A DNA stretch of 64,000 bases from NCBI GenBank assembly GCA_017409265.1, contig JAFQSY010000037.1, forward strand, positions 1 through 64,000. Direction: 5' to 3'. Every line of letters starts with the position of its first letter. Positions within the stretch are counted from its first letter, which is position 1. The notes under the pieces were generated by a model. The model saw only the letters and a program-made list of their open reading frames with translations, made no database searches and was not told the origin of the DNA. Positions 1 through 7,595 of the stretch are shown piece by piece. The translations under genes and the position numbers were made by a program. Source of the stretch: Clostridia bacterium (GTDB taxonomy: Bacteria > Bacillota > Clostridia > Oscillospirales > Acutalibacteraceae).

Positions 1-19
1 CAATATACTTTATACTATG

Positions 20-103
20 CTTCCTACGCCGGCATTATCCGGATCAGGTTTACGGGTCGCAGGTTTACCTGCCTCTCAGCCGTTTATAACAGCTCCCCGG
101 TGA
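20..103 (-). promoter_or_regulatory. TPP riboswitch, second (gene-proximal) copy
   Basis: On the minus strand it carries GGCTGAGAGG, ACCCGTAAACCTGATCCGG and ATAATGCCGGCGTAGGAAG, the canonical THI-element sequence. It matches the consensus better than the first copy. Its expression platform and the controlled gene (presumably thiamine synthesis, salvage or transport) lie outside the window to the left. Confidence 0.95.
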
Positions 104-140
104 AACAAAAACAGGAGACAGCCTTTCGGATGCCCCCTGT
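102..140 (-). terminator. Intrinsic terminator between the two TPP aptamers
   Basis: The minus strand forms a hairpin of about 13 pairs (111-140, one mismatch, a few G-T pairs) closed by a GAAA loop and followed by TTTTTGTTT. It serves as the expression platform of the upstream aptamer. Confidence 0.85.
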
Positions 141-159
141 AAAAAATCCTTGTGTATGA

Positions 160-243
160 CTTCCTACGACGGCATTATCCGCATCAGGTTATAGGGTCGA
201 AGTTTGATTACTTCCTCTCAGCCTGCAAACACAAGCTCCCCTG
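160..243 (-). promoter_or_regulatory. TPP riboswitch, first (promoter-proximal) copy
   Basis: Read on the minus strand this has the thiamine pyrophosphate aptamer (THI element) landmarks: GGGGAGC, then CTGAGAGG, then ACCCTATAACCTGATGCGG, then ATAATGCCGTCGTAGGAAG. These are the strongly conserved J3/2 and P4/P5 segments. It is followed within 20 bases by an intrinsic terminator, so it is probably an OFF switch that ends transcription when TPP is bound. The usual GATCCGG is GATGCGG here, and compensatory pairing should be checked. Confidence 0.92.
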
Positions 244-260
244 TATTTATTTCGTTTGAT

Positions 261-289
261 ATTATATACCAACCTTCGCAAAAATACAA
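261..289 (-). promoter_or_regulatory. Promoter of the tandem TPP riboswitch transcript
   Basis: On the minus strand there is a -35 element TTGTAT (284-289), a 17-base spacer and a perfect -10 TATAAT (261-266). The expected start is near position 254, just before the first TPP aptamer. The regulated gene lies beyond the left edge of the window. Confidence 0.75.
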
Positions 290-401
290 TAGGTTTTCAG
301 AAAAAACACAAAAATCCGATTTTAATATCAAATTCCACTTAATCGATTTAATATTCAATTTAGCAAATTGGAATTTGTTAGTTTCCGTTATGTTAGTTAC
401 T

Positions 402-1016
402 CTATTTGTTGACACAGCGAAGCACTGCATTGCAGTCACGGCAAAATTCAACAACGCTAATTGAAATGTTATCAAGAGAAAATCTGAAGACATGCGGTTT
501 AACCCCTAAAGCAGTGGGAATAAGATACTCAAGAAATCCGTGGTGGCTGAAAACCGCAACACGGTCACCGTATGAAAATCTGTTTTTAATGTAAGAAATC
601 ACTTTTTCTGCACGGATGATATTATCATCAAAAGCCTCACAGCCAAATTCATAATTCTCGGTGTCGTAGAGCTTTTCGCACATTTTTATGTTTTTATAAT
701 ATCTTTGAAGATATTCTTCATTGCAGCCGTAATAGCCGGGAGTGCAGCCGCATTCCACGAGCTCGGGACAAATTTCGAGCAAAGGCTTATCAGGTTTTGC
801 ATTGCAAACTCCGACAGCGGTTTTAAAGCTGCGCAACAAAGAACTCGTAATATATGCATCTATCGGCAAATCCTTAAGCTTTTCGCCTAACTCATTGCAT
901 TGCTGTTCACCTTTTGCGGTAAGCTCGCCATCGCTCGGATCCCGGTCTCCTATATCACAATAATTTGTTTCGGCATGTCTGATAAAAATGATTTGCAAAG
1001 AGTCATGTTTTTTCAT
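402..1016 (-). CDS. Histidine phosphatase family protein
   Basis: A 204-residue cytosolic protein of the phosphoglycerate mutase/acid phosphatase superfamily. The catalytic FIRHAET motif lies at about residues 11-17, a glutamate-rich middle follows, and the second catalytic histidine is in the late FSHHGF motif. The ATG is preceded by AAAGGTGA. The family removes phosphate through a phospho-histidine, and members include alpha-ribazole phosphatase (CobC) and general sugar-phosphate phosphatases. It sits downstream of a B12 uptake locus, so a role in corrinoid salvage is possible, but a remnant gene and about 430 bases intervene and nothing in the sequence fixes the substrate. It ends about 110 bases before the promoter of the TPP riboswitches and is probably a separate unit. 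Confidence 0.85.
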   Translation of the reverse strand: MKKHDSLQIIFIRHAETNYCDIGDRDPSDGELTAKGEQQCNELGEKLKDLPIDAYITSSLLRSFKTAVGVCNAKPDKPLLEICPELVECGCTPGYYGCNEEYLQRYYKNIKMCEKLYDTENYEFGCEAFDDNIIRAEKVISYIKNRFSYGDRVAVFSHHGFLEYLIPTALGVKPHVFRFSLDNISISVVEFCRDCNAVLRCVNK

Positions 1017-1157
1017 AATTTCACCTTTTGATTTGTGTGATATTTGATATTAAATTCTTGGTTGTTGTCAGTCGGTTTTTTGATTAAATGAACAATAATA
1101 AATTTTCAATTTACTCTATCCATATCGGACTGCTCCATGCGTAGCGTCCGTCTGTGA

Positions 1158-1445
1158 GACGACAGCGTTGACATTCCCGAAGGCTACAACATCAAACGCT
1201 ACGGTGTTATAGACGGAAAATGCGGTATATATAAGCAGAGAATCAGTCCGCATGTGACCGATGTGGAATTGAAAATTGCAGTTTATAAGCTTGCCGAAAA
1301 GCTCGGTGTACCTTGCTGTCCCGTTTATCTTCACGATAAGAATACAATCTTTTCTGAATTTCTTTGCGATTTCTCAAATGAATATATCGTGCACTTACGC
1401 AGACTTTTTGACGGTGAACGTTCCGATAGGTTAACCGCAGGATAA
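1158..1445 (+). pseudogene. Remnant of an unidentified gene (C-terminal truncated fragment)
   Basis: A 95-codon open stretch follows an in-frame TGA at 1155 and ends at a TAA at 1443. It reads like conserved protein (PEGYNIKRYGVIDGKCGIYK, later FSEFLCDF) but has no ribosome binding site or convincing start, and the other frames upstream contain stops. I see resemblance, from memory only, to N-terminal parts of HipA-like kinase proteins of gut Firmicutes. It faces the end of cbrT, only 6 bases away. The fragment most likely marks a decayed or deleted gene. Confidence 0.4.
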
Positions 1446-1451
1446 AAAAGC

Positions 1452-2156
1452 TCAAATCCCATTTTCATCCTCCAGCATCCCGTACTTTTGCTTTACTCTG
1501 TCAAGCTTTTCTAGCAAAGGTTTGCCGAAAATGAACATCATAAGCGCGGTGCAGATTCCCTGACTTACATTCACGGGGAATCCCGATGCGAGTGAAGCGG
1601 TAATTGTTGCAAAACTGATTTCAGGCATCATAATGAAGATATGAGAAGTATCAAGCAAAGGTCCTATCCAGAATACATTTGCAAGAAATCCGAAAATTGC
1701 CATAATCCACGGTTTTCTCGGAATTTTATTCTTGATAAACACAAATCCTGCAAGCATTCCGCCTGCACCGTATGCCATCATCTGCCACGGCATATATGCA
1801 CCTTGTCCGTAGAAAAAATTACTTGCGAATGCGGTAATTGCGCCGACGATGAATCCCGATTCGGGGCCGAAGGCGATACCCGTAAGCATGATTATCGCAA
1901 ATGCTGCCTTGAAATGAGGAATGGGAATTACAACACGCCCGATAACCGCAAGTGCACACATAATCGCAAGAACAACAAGCTCTCTTGCCTGCGGTTTTCT
2001 TCTTTCAAACATCATAAAAAACGGTATCGAAAGCTCGGCAATGATGAGAACACCTGTTATGTAGTAGCCTTTTCCGGGTAATTTATCTCCCCAAAATAAT
2101 GTAAGCGGAATCAAAGCGAGGAACACAATCAGCATTGCAACATTTGATTTTTTCAT
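1452..2156 (-). CDS. cbrT: ECF transporter substrate-binding S component, probably cobalamin (CbrT type)
   Basis: A 234-residue integral membrane protein with about six hydrophobic segments, including an N-terminal pair (residues 7-50) and the core from residue 60 on. It has the glycine and alanine-rich pattern of energy-coupling-factor S components, such as the segment around FGPESGFIVGAITAFASNFF. It overlaps the ATPase gene by four bases (ATGA), so it is translated with it. The operon begins with a cobalamin riboswitch, and the gene set S plus fused ATPase plus T matches the CbrT-CbrU-CbrV arrangement predicted for B12. The B12 assignment rests on the riboswitch and gene order; the S-component fold alone does not reveal the ligand. 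A cobalamin precursor is the main alternative. Confidence 0.75.
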   Translation of the reverse strand: MKKSNVAMLIVFLALIPLTLFWGDKLPGKGYYITGVLIIAELSIPFFMMFERRKPQARELVVLAIMCALAVIGRVVIPIPHFKAAFAIIMLTGIAFGPESGFIVGAITAFASNFFYGQGAYMPWQMMAYGAGGMLAGFVFIKNKIPRKPWIMAIFGFLANVFWIGPLLDTSHIFIMMPEISFATITASLASGFPVNVSQGICTALMMFIFGKPLLEKLDRVKQKYGMLEDENGI

Positions 2157-3814
2157 ATTGCTCCTCCTTTGTTTTTACAGTATAATTCAACAACATTTTC
2201 AGCAGTAACGGCATTTATGAAAATGTGTTTGCCCATTCGGTTTGCCGCCGTTGTGTAGAAGCTGTTGCCACCGAAGAATTTCTGCGGTGTGTCGGTTGTG
2301 AGCACCTGACCGTCGAAGAACATACTCACTCTGTCGGCGTGTTTTGCGCAAAATTCAACATCGTGAGATACCATAAGAATTGTGATTCCTTGATTTTTCA
2401 GACTGAAGAGGACAGAGGCAAATGTTTCCTTGAAAAAGCTGTCCATACCTTTTGTAGGTTCATCGAGAAGAAGGATTTTTGGCTCGGTCAGAAGAACTTT
2501 GGCAAGCGCTGCTCTTTGCTGTTCACCGCCCGATAAATCGTAAGGGTGACTGTCAAGAAGTTCAGTGATTTGACAGATTTGCGCAATATCATTTATTTGG
2601 TTTTTATCCTTTGTCATTTCCTCAAGTTCTTCCTTGACCGTCTTTTTGACAAACAGACTTTTCGGGTCTTGCGGAAGCATCGAAATGCAGTTTCTGAAAA
2701 GCTCTCCCGATTTGAATTTATTAACAGGTTTGCCGAAAACCTTAATTTTACCTCGATAAGGTTTGCAGATTCCGCAGATTGTCTTTAATGTTGTGGATTT
2801 GCCGGCACCGTTTCCGCCGACAATTGCGGAAATGCTTCCTTTTGGAATTTCAAGGCTGACACCTCTGAGAATATCGGGGGCATCTTTTTCGTATCTGAAC
2901 CATAATTCTTTGAGTGATAAAGCAGGATTTTCAATATCTTCATCAATATTTTCGTAAGGTATTTCTTTGATTTCGGGTTCATTTTCAAATTCTTTATTCA
3001 GCCATGCTCTGCCTTCTCTGACGGTGAGAGGGCAGTCACCGCTGCCGTTTGCACCGAAGAAAACACGAACGGGTGTGGGCATAGCTGTGAACATCGGATT
3101 ATTTTGCTCATGTAAAAGTTTACCGATATTTCTCGGAGTATCATCAGCAATGATTTTTCCCGAATCCATAACAACCGCACGGTCTGCATAAGGGAAAACA
3201 TCTTCAAGACGGTGCTCTGTTATGATAACTGTTGTGCCGAGCTCAGTGTTGATTTTTCTTACGGTATTGAGGAAATCCGATGCGGCAATGGGGTCAAGCT
3301 GACTTGTCGGCTCATCAAGAATAAGAATTTCGGGCTGCATTGCCATAATTGAGGCGAGGTTAAGAAGCTGTTTCTGCCCGCCCGAAAGAACGGCAACATC
3401 TCTGTGAAACCAATCCTGAATTCCGAAATAGCAAGCCATTTCCGCAACGCGTGAACGCATTGTTTTTTGGTCACAGCCAAGGCTTTCAAGGCCGAATGCA
3501 AGCTCGTGCCATACCTTGTCCGTTACAATCTGGTCATCGGGATTCTGCATGACATAGCCGATTTTTGATGACTGTTCACGGTTGTCAACGGCTTTTAAAG
3601 CGGTACCGTTAAAATAAATTTCACCGCTTCTTTTTCCGTAGGGAGTCAGAACGGTTTTCAGATGGCGGAGAAGTGTTGTTTTTCCGCTTCCCGATTTACC
3701 GCAGAGAACGATATATTCGCCTTTTTCTATTTTTAGCGACACATTGTCAAGTGACTTTCTGTCTTTTGAGGTCGGATATGAAAAATTCAGATTTTCGATT
3801 TTGAAATGTTCCAT
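2153..3814 (-). CDS. cbrU: Fused double ATPase of the ECF transporter (CbrU type)
   Basis: A 553-residue protein carrying two complete ABC ATPase domains in tandem. The first half has Walker A GKSGSGKTTLL (about residues 38-48), signature LSGGQKQ and Walker B ILILDEPTSQLD. The second half has Walker A GGNGAGKSTTLK, signature LSGGEQQRAAL and Walker B ILLLDEPTKGMD. Both ATP sites look intact, so one polypeptide replaces the usual EcfA/EcfA' pair. It acts on the cytoplasmic side, driving the T subunit. The start overlaps the end of the T-component gene by 28 bases and the end overlaps cbrT by four, indicating tight translational coupling. Confidence 0.9.
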   Translation of the reverse strand: MEHFKIENLNFSYPTSKDRKSLDNVSLKIEKGEYIVLCGKSGSGKTTLLRHLKTVLTPYGKRSGEIYFNGTALKAVDNREQSSKIGYVMQNPDDQIVTDKVWHELAFGLESLGCDQKTMRSRVAEMACYFGIQDWFHRDVAVLSGGQKQLLNLASIMAMQPEILILDEPTSQLDPIAASDFLNTVRKINTELGTTVIITEHRLEDVFPYADRAVVMDSGKIIADDTPRNIGKLLHEQNNPMFTAMPTPVRVFFGANGSGDCPLTVREGRAWLNKEFENEPEIKEIPYENIDEDIENPALSLKELWFRYEKDAPDILRGVSLEIPKGSISAIVGGNGAGKSTTLKTICGICKPYRGKIKVFGKPVNKFKSGELFRNCISMLPQDPKSLFVKKTVKEELEEMTKDKNQINDIAQICQITELLDSHPYDLSGGEQQRAALAKVLLTEPKILLLDEPTKGMDSFFKETFASVLFSLKNQGITILMVSHDVEFCAKHADRVSMFFDGQVLTTDTPQKFFGGNSFYTTAANRMGKHIFINAVTAENVVELYCKNKGGAI

Positions 3815-4677
3815 TGTATAACCTCCTTGATGTTCAGAATAGTCGGAATCAGAAGATAGCCGAGATATACAATAAATCCGATTGTGTTAATACCTTTTAT
3901 CGGTGTTATATTTCTTTCGGGCAGAAATTCGGCATTCATTCCGCCGTTTGCGGCAAAGAAGATAACAATTCCAAGCAAAATAAGCATAACAACCCCAAAA
4001 AGCCAATCGGTTTTTGTCATTTTATAAACCATAAAGCTTGTCCGTTTTGCAGTGCCGTAACCCCTTGAACGCATTGAATCACTTGTTGTGATACTTCCTT
4101 CAAGAGCCCATGATGTAAGTACTCCTATAACGGTCATTCCCGAATTGAGTTTGTTTTTTATTGATGATTTTTCTTCAATGCCCTTGCCTATTGAACTTCG
4201 CACTCCGATAATCTGCTTTGCTTTTTGCAGAAGACTCGGAATCATACGGAACACCATAACAAGAAGCAAGGATAACGATGGCGCAAGATTGCCGAAAAGG
4301 CAGATGAATTTATCACCTGTCAATACTTTTCCGTAACAACCGAGCCACAGAATCATCAATACAAATGTTGCCGCAACGGCAATGCCGTAAACAAGTGCTT
4401 CAAGTGTATACGGTCTGTCGAGATAAGTGAAAAGAACCGTTACACCTCTTGTGTTTACTATCGGATTGAAAAGTGTGATGAATATGAAAAGCGGTATCAT
4501 CAGCAGTATTGTTTTAATTGCTTTTCTGCCGTTTAGGGAAAAGTAATACACACCGCTTGCAAATATGCCCGCAAGCAGATATATAGGGTGTTGCAACAGT
4601 ACACCAAAGCAGACAGCTCCGATGAAAAACAGCAGATTCACCGCAGGATGAAGTTTTGAGAATGCATCTTGTTTCAT
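3787..4677 (-). CDS. cbrV: ECF transporter transmembrane T component (CbrV type)
   Basis: A 296-residue membrane protein of the EcfT/CbiQ family with several hydrophobic helices. Its cytoplasmic signature region includes RGYG in SMRSRGYGTAKR, one of the conserved Ala-Arg-Gly motifs that contact the ATPases. The open frame extends upstream to 4740, but the start at 4677 (MKQDAFSKLHP) is chosen because GGAGA lies six bases before it and the longer N-terminus would overlap the preceding small gene. It couples ATP hydrolysis to toppling of the S component. Confidence 0.88.
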   Translation of the reverse strand: MKQDAFSKLHPAVNLLFFIGAVCFGVLLQHPIYLLAGIFASGVYYFSLNGRKAIKTILLMIPLFIFITLFNPIVNTRGVTVLFTYLDRPYTLEALVYGIAVAATFVLMILWLGCYGKVLTGDKFICLFGNLAPSLSLLLVMVFRMIPSLLQKAKQIIGVRSSIGKGIEEKSSIKNKLNSGMTVIGVLTSWALEGSITTSDSMRSRGYGTAKRTSFMVYKMTKTDWLFGVVMLILLGIVIFFAANGGMNAEFLPERNITPIKGINTIGFIVYLGYLLIPTILNIKEVIQWNISKSKI

Positions 4678-4688
4678 GTTTTTCTCCG

Positions 4689-4871
4689 TTACTTTTTCTT
4701 CGCTTCTTTCAGTCCGGCAGTTTCCAACGCTCTTGGCCACGGACCGAGAAACGCTTTTATGCGTGACATTGTAACCACATCAAAGTCATCTTTTTTGGGC
4801 AGTCTTCCCAATTCATTGCTTTTCTGGCGAAGAGTATCAATTGCCCACTCTTTTTTACTGTTTTTAATCAT
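4689..4871 (-). CDS. Small HNH-repeat-like protein heading the B12 ECF operon
   Basis: A 60-residue protein starting MIKNSKKEW at the ATG at 4869-4871, with GGTGA upstream. It lies 15 bases after the riboswitch terminator and is therefore the first gene controlled by the switch. The pattern Trp-Ala-Ile...Leu...Gly-Arg-Leu-Pro...Asp-Phe-Asp...Ile...Phe-Leu-Gly-Pro-Trp...Ala-Leu-Glu-Thr-Ala-Gly-Leu matches the homing-endonuclease-associated (HNH) repeat, a small helical DNA-binding-like module. No nuclease domain is present. A longer reading to 5039 would run through the terminator and aptamer and is rejected. Its function is unknown; a regulator is one possibility. Confidence 0.7.
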   Translation of the reverse strand: MIKNSKKEWAIDTLRQKSNELGRLPKKDDFDVVTMSRIKAFLGPWPRALETAGLKEAKKK

Positions 4872-4885
4872 TTTTATCACCAAAC

Positions 4886-4917
4886 AAAAAACTCTTTCAA
4901 CACAAAGGCTGAAAGAG
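4886..4917 (-). terminator. Terminator of the cobalamin riboswitch before the ECF operon
   Basis: On the minus strand CTCTTTCA pairs perfectly with TGAAAGAG across a 10-base loop (4892-4917) and is followed by TTTTTT (4886-4891). It is the expected OFF-state expression platform; the ribosome binding site of the first gene follows directly. Confidence 0.85.
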
Positions 4918-4944
4918 TGCAATAAACCCATAAAAATAATAACG

Positions 4945-5120
4945 ACATCAACCCGAAAAATCGGGACAAATCCGGCTGCAATCTTCTCACCAAAGCTGTC
5001 ATAACCAAAAAATTTGCAGGTGTTCCGACTGATGTGCAAAGCACAAACACGGTAATGGAGGTTGCTCGGGAGTTTAACCCGATTTCCCTGCTTGTCTGCC
5101 GGACATATGCCCTGCAGGCA
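4945..5120 (-). promoter_or_regulatory. Cobalamin riboswitch controlling the ECF transporter operon
   Basis: On the minus strand the aptamer shows GGGAAATCGGGTTAAACTCCCGAGCAACCTCCATTACCGTG, with the P3 stem and the core preceding the conserved CTGT-like element. It continues to CAGTCGGAACACCTGCAA, the B12-box region, and then CTTTGGTGAGAAG. A terminator hairpin with T6 follows. It shares GGTGAGAAG and the B12-box layout with the second copy upstream of 7538. Exact 5' and 3' limits are estimates. Confidence 0.9.
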
Positions 5121-5138
5121 TTAAATTAAATTTTCTAT

Positions 5139-5167
5139 ATTATATTATTTTAAATAACTAATGTCAA
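5139..5167 (-). promoter_or_regulatory. Consensus promoter of the ECF/B12 operon
   Basis: The minus strand has TTGACA (5162-5167), exactly 17 bases, then TATAAT (5139-5144). The -35 box lies inside the last codons of the upstream intrinsic-factor-like gene, so the ECF operon has its own start while read-through from upstream is also possible. Confidence 0.85.
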
Positions 5168-6761
5168 GGTCTTTGCCCATTTCACAGGTATAGTGCCATT
5201 GTATATTATCGCCGTCTGAAAGCTCATAACTTCCACAGCCGACAGACGGCGATTCTCCATTTACAAAATATATCCATCCCGAAGATTTACCGAAATCCAT
5301 TTCGTAAATATTATTGATTCCTTCAATATATGTCATATTCGCAGAAAAATGAATTTTGCTTTTTTGGCATACCTCTGAAAGCACATCGTAAACCGTATCG
5401 CCGTTTTTTATTTCAACCTTGGTTTCATCAAGAATAAAGCCGTCTGCCGGTATGTGCTTTTGGGGGAAATCTTTAATTGTGTCACATCTTATGCTGATTG
5501 TTACCGTGCCGACATAATCAGCATTTCCTTCAGGCAAAACGTAGCCAATAAAACAACAAACAACAATCGCACCAATAAGAATTGCCGCAATCATAACCTT
5601 GACGTTTTTTCTGCTTTTCAGCAGCAAAGCGATACATATTAAAACCATAATAACAAATAATGCAGCAATTAGGGGGATAGAATCATTTTTATCCGTTTGA
5701 GATTCAGCAACCTGTGTTGCGACGTCTAACGTTACAGAAGTTACTGTTGACCAAGTGGCTTTTTCGGATTTTTTCGTGTAGGCCGATGACTGCGTTGTTA
5801 TGATATCTGTTGTCGTTTCAGCTTCAGTTTCAGTTTTTGCAAAAATATAAAAAGGTGATTTGCCGTTTTTCATTTTTTCGTAAGCAATCGCCCCGCTCAT
5901 AACCTGGACAGTTGCGGTTGAATTGCTTTCACCGCCTTCTTTATGACAATAGCTGCCGTCAGGTAAACGAAAAAGATTTATTCCGTCAAAAACCGTGTTA
6001 CCGTTTTTGATAAACCGACTGTCGGATACGGCGTCAATTCCGAGGGAAGAGAGCGCTATAATTACCTGTGAAATACTTTCCGGATTGCATACACCATAGC
6101 TTGAATAACCGCCGTTTTCATTCTGACGGACAGAAAGAAAATCAATGGCATTGTCAACAGCAGTTTTTACGGTTGAGTCCTGAAAATAATGGGGTGATAA
6201 TGCTTGAATAGTCATTGCCGAAGTATCAACATCGCCGTTTTCTCCGTGTATTGCCCATCCTCCGTCAGCAAGCTGAAAAGACAAAATCTCGCTTATAAGA
6301 TTCGATTGTGAATATTTTTCACTTACATAGCCGTTATTGAGCAAATGCAGACCGAAAACAAGACTCATTATTCCTTGTTTCCCGATTGAATTTTCCAATG
6401 CATTTCGGATATAAGGCTCATCTTTTTCGCCAATCGCAACAAATGTAAGAGCATATTTCAGACGTGATGATGCTGAACCTATTTCGTTCTCCGAAAGGTA
6501 ACCAATCAAAGATTTTTTGTATTCAGAGAAGTTGTATTTTCCGTGGTTGCTCAACGCAATCACATACCATTCGGAACCAAGCCCGGCATTCTCTGTCAGC
6601 TCACCGTCTATCCATTCCTGAACGGAGCTTGAAGAGGAACTCTGAAGATTATATCCTATTATGTCATCAATATATTTGCTGTAAGCGACAGCAGGAATAA
6701 ATCCTGCTGTCGCAATAATCACAGCGAGAAAAAAAGCCTGTAATTTATAAAATGTTTTCAT
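5145..6761 (-). CDS. Membrane-tethered intrinsic factor/transcobalamin-like protein (alpha-barrel plus DUF4430)
   Basis: A 538-residue exported protein, probably a surface B12 binder. Residues 1-28 form a signal peptide. Residues about 30-305 show repeats of the prenyltransferase/terpene-cyclase alpha-alpha barrel type (LADGGW near 165, NENGGY near 214, LPDGSY near 266), the fold of the cobalamin-binding alpha domain of intrinsic factor. A Ser/Thr-rich linker (308-360) leads to a transmembrane helix (361-381), a basic loop KSRKNVK, and a second helix (389-408). Residues about 418-530 form a transcobalamin-C-terminal-like DUF4430 domain with SGWIYFVNG, VGCGSYELSDGD and QWHYTC. Both domains would sit outside the membrane. 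It begins three bases after the preceding gene and shares its cobalamin riboswitch. B12 binding is inferred; other ligands cannot be excluded. Confidence 0.85.
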   Translation of the reverse strand: MKTFYKLQAFFLAVIIATAGFIPAVAYSKYIDDIIGYNLQSSSSSSVQEWIDGELTENAGLGSEWYVIALSNHGKYNFSEYKKSLIGYLSENEIGSASSRLKYALTFVAIGEKDEPYIRNALENSIGKQGIMSLVFGLHLLNNGYVSEKYSQSNLISEILSFQLADGGWAIHGENGDVDTSAMTIQALSPHYFQDSTVKTAVDNAIDFLSVRQNENGGYSSYGVCNPESISQVIIALSSLGIDAVSDSRFIKNGNTVFDGINLFRLPDGSYCHKEGGESNSTATVQVMSGAIAYEKMKNGKSPFYIFAKTETEAETTTDIITTQSSAYTKKSEKATWSTVTSVTLDVATQVAESQTDKNDSIPLIAALFVIMVLICIALLLKSRKNVKVMIAAILIGAIVVCCFIGYVLPEGNADYVGTVTISIRCDTIKDFPQKHIPADGFILDETKVEIKNGDTVYDVLSEVCQKSKIHFSANMTYIEGINNIYEMDFGKSSGWIYFVNGESPSVGCGSYELSDGDNIQWHYTCEMGKDLDISYLK

Positions 6762-6764
6762 GAT

Positions 6765-7538
6765 TTATGCGAACAATGAAAGAAGAAAATTGATAATCAT
6801 TGAGAAAAATGACGTTATTGCAGAAATAATTGATGCAAATATTCCGCCGCTTATCTGAACTGTGCATACAGGTGGAACAAGGGTTTCCGTTGATGATACC
6901 GCACTTATAATGTGTTTGCCTGTGCTGCTTATCTGTATTGTTGCCTTACCGTTTACATCTGTTTTAACTCCTGTTGCCATGCCGTCAACAGTAATCTCCG
7001 CACCGGCAACGGGGAGTGTTACGGGGTTCCAGTTTACATCATAGCCTGCACTGTTAAGAATCAGTTCAATATCGGAACCGGAATCTGCTGAAACGGAATA
7101 GCTGCCGAAAAAACAGTATTTATCCGAATATTTTTTGCTGTCGGAATAAACAAAAGCATTAAGATAATCTCCGTTTTTAACCGTATCGGCGAGGCTCCAA
7201 CATGATGAATTGTTAAGATAATAGCCAAAATTTCCGCTTGTATCACCCCAAAGCTTACCTATTGAAAGTCCGTAATTCTTGTGTGTGTAGTAGTTGTATC
7301 CTGCTTTTGCACCGCCGGAATATGCAGCCTCATGTGCCGCATAAAGTGCGTCGTTAACTGTCAGAGTGCCGTCACCGTCGATATCCGTAACAGTAACATT
7401 TACCTGTGCTGCAACAAGGGTACCTTTATCGGCAACGGAAACATAAACGGTTGCAGATAAATTTTCCGCAAATGCCGTTATGCTGATGCAGCTTATAATA
7501 ACAAGCAAAGTAAGTATAAACGAGAAAACTTTTTTCAT
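6765..7538 (-). CDS. Exported DUF4430-like protein under a cobalamin riboswitch
   Basis: A 257-residue secreted or membrane-anchored protein and the first gene of its operon. Residues 1-24 are a signal peptide ending TAFA. Residues about 28-155 resemble the transcobalamin-like beta domain (DUF4430), with FGYYLNN and a tail VKNGDYLNAFVY, but the usual Asp-Val-Leu element is replaced by DIDGDGTLTVNDAL (52-65), a dockerin-like calcium-loop pattern. Residues about 160-216 look like a small Ig/carboxypeptidase-regulatory-like beta domain. The last 27 residues are strongly hydrophobic and could anchor it in the membrane. The two domains and the B12 riboswitch suggest a corrinoid-capturing accessory protein for the ECF importer; this is inference. 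Confidence 0.82.
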   Translation of the reverse strand: MKKVFSFILTLLVIISCISITAFAENLSATVYVSVADKGTLVAAQVNVTVTDIDGDGTLTVNDALYAAHEAAYSGGAKAGYNYYTHKNYGLSIGKLWGDTSGNFGYYLNNSSCWSLADTVKNGDYLNAFVYSDSKKYSDKYCFFGSYSVSADSGSDIELILNSAGYDVNWNPVTLPVAGAEITVDGMATGVKTDVNGKATIQISSTGKHIISAVSSTETLVPPVCTVQISGGIFASIISAITSFFSMIINFLLSLFA

Positions 7539-7595
7539 TTTGAAAACTCCTTTGAATTAAATTTTATCAAAACAGCGGCCACTGATTCTGAACAT

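Noticed and set aside
204..493. Open frames on both strands around the TPP element
   Set aside because: They overlap the aptamer, its promoter and the end of the phosphatase gene; no start context.
4872..5039. N-terminal extension of the small HNH-repeat protein (116-residue reading)
   Set aside because: The extension runs through the cobalamin aptamer and terminator; the internal ATG at 4869-4871 has a ribosome site.
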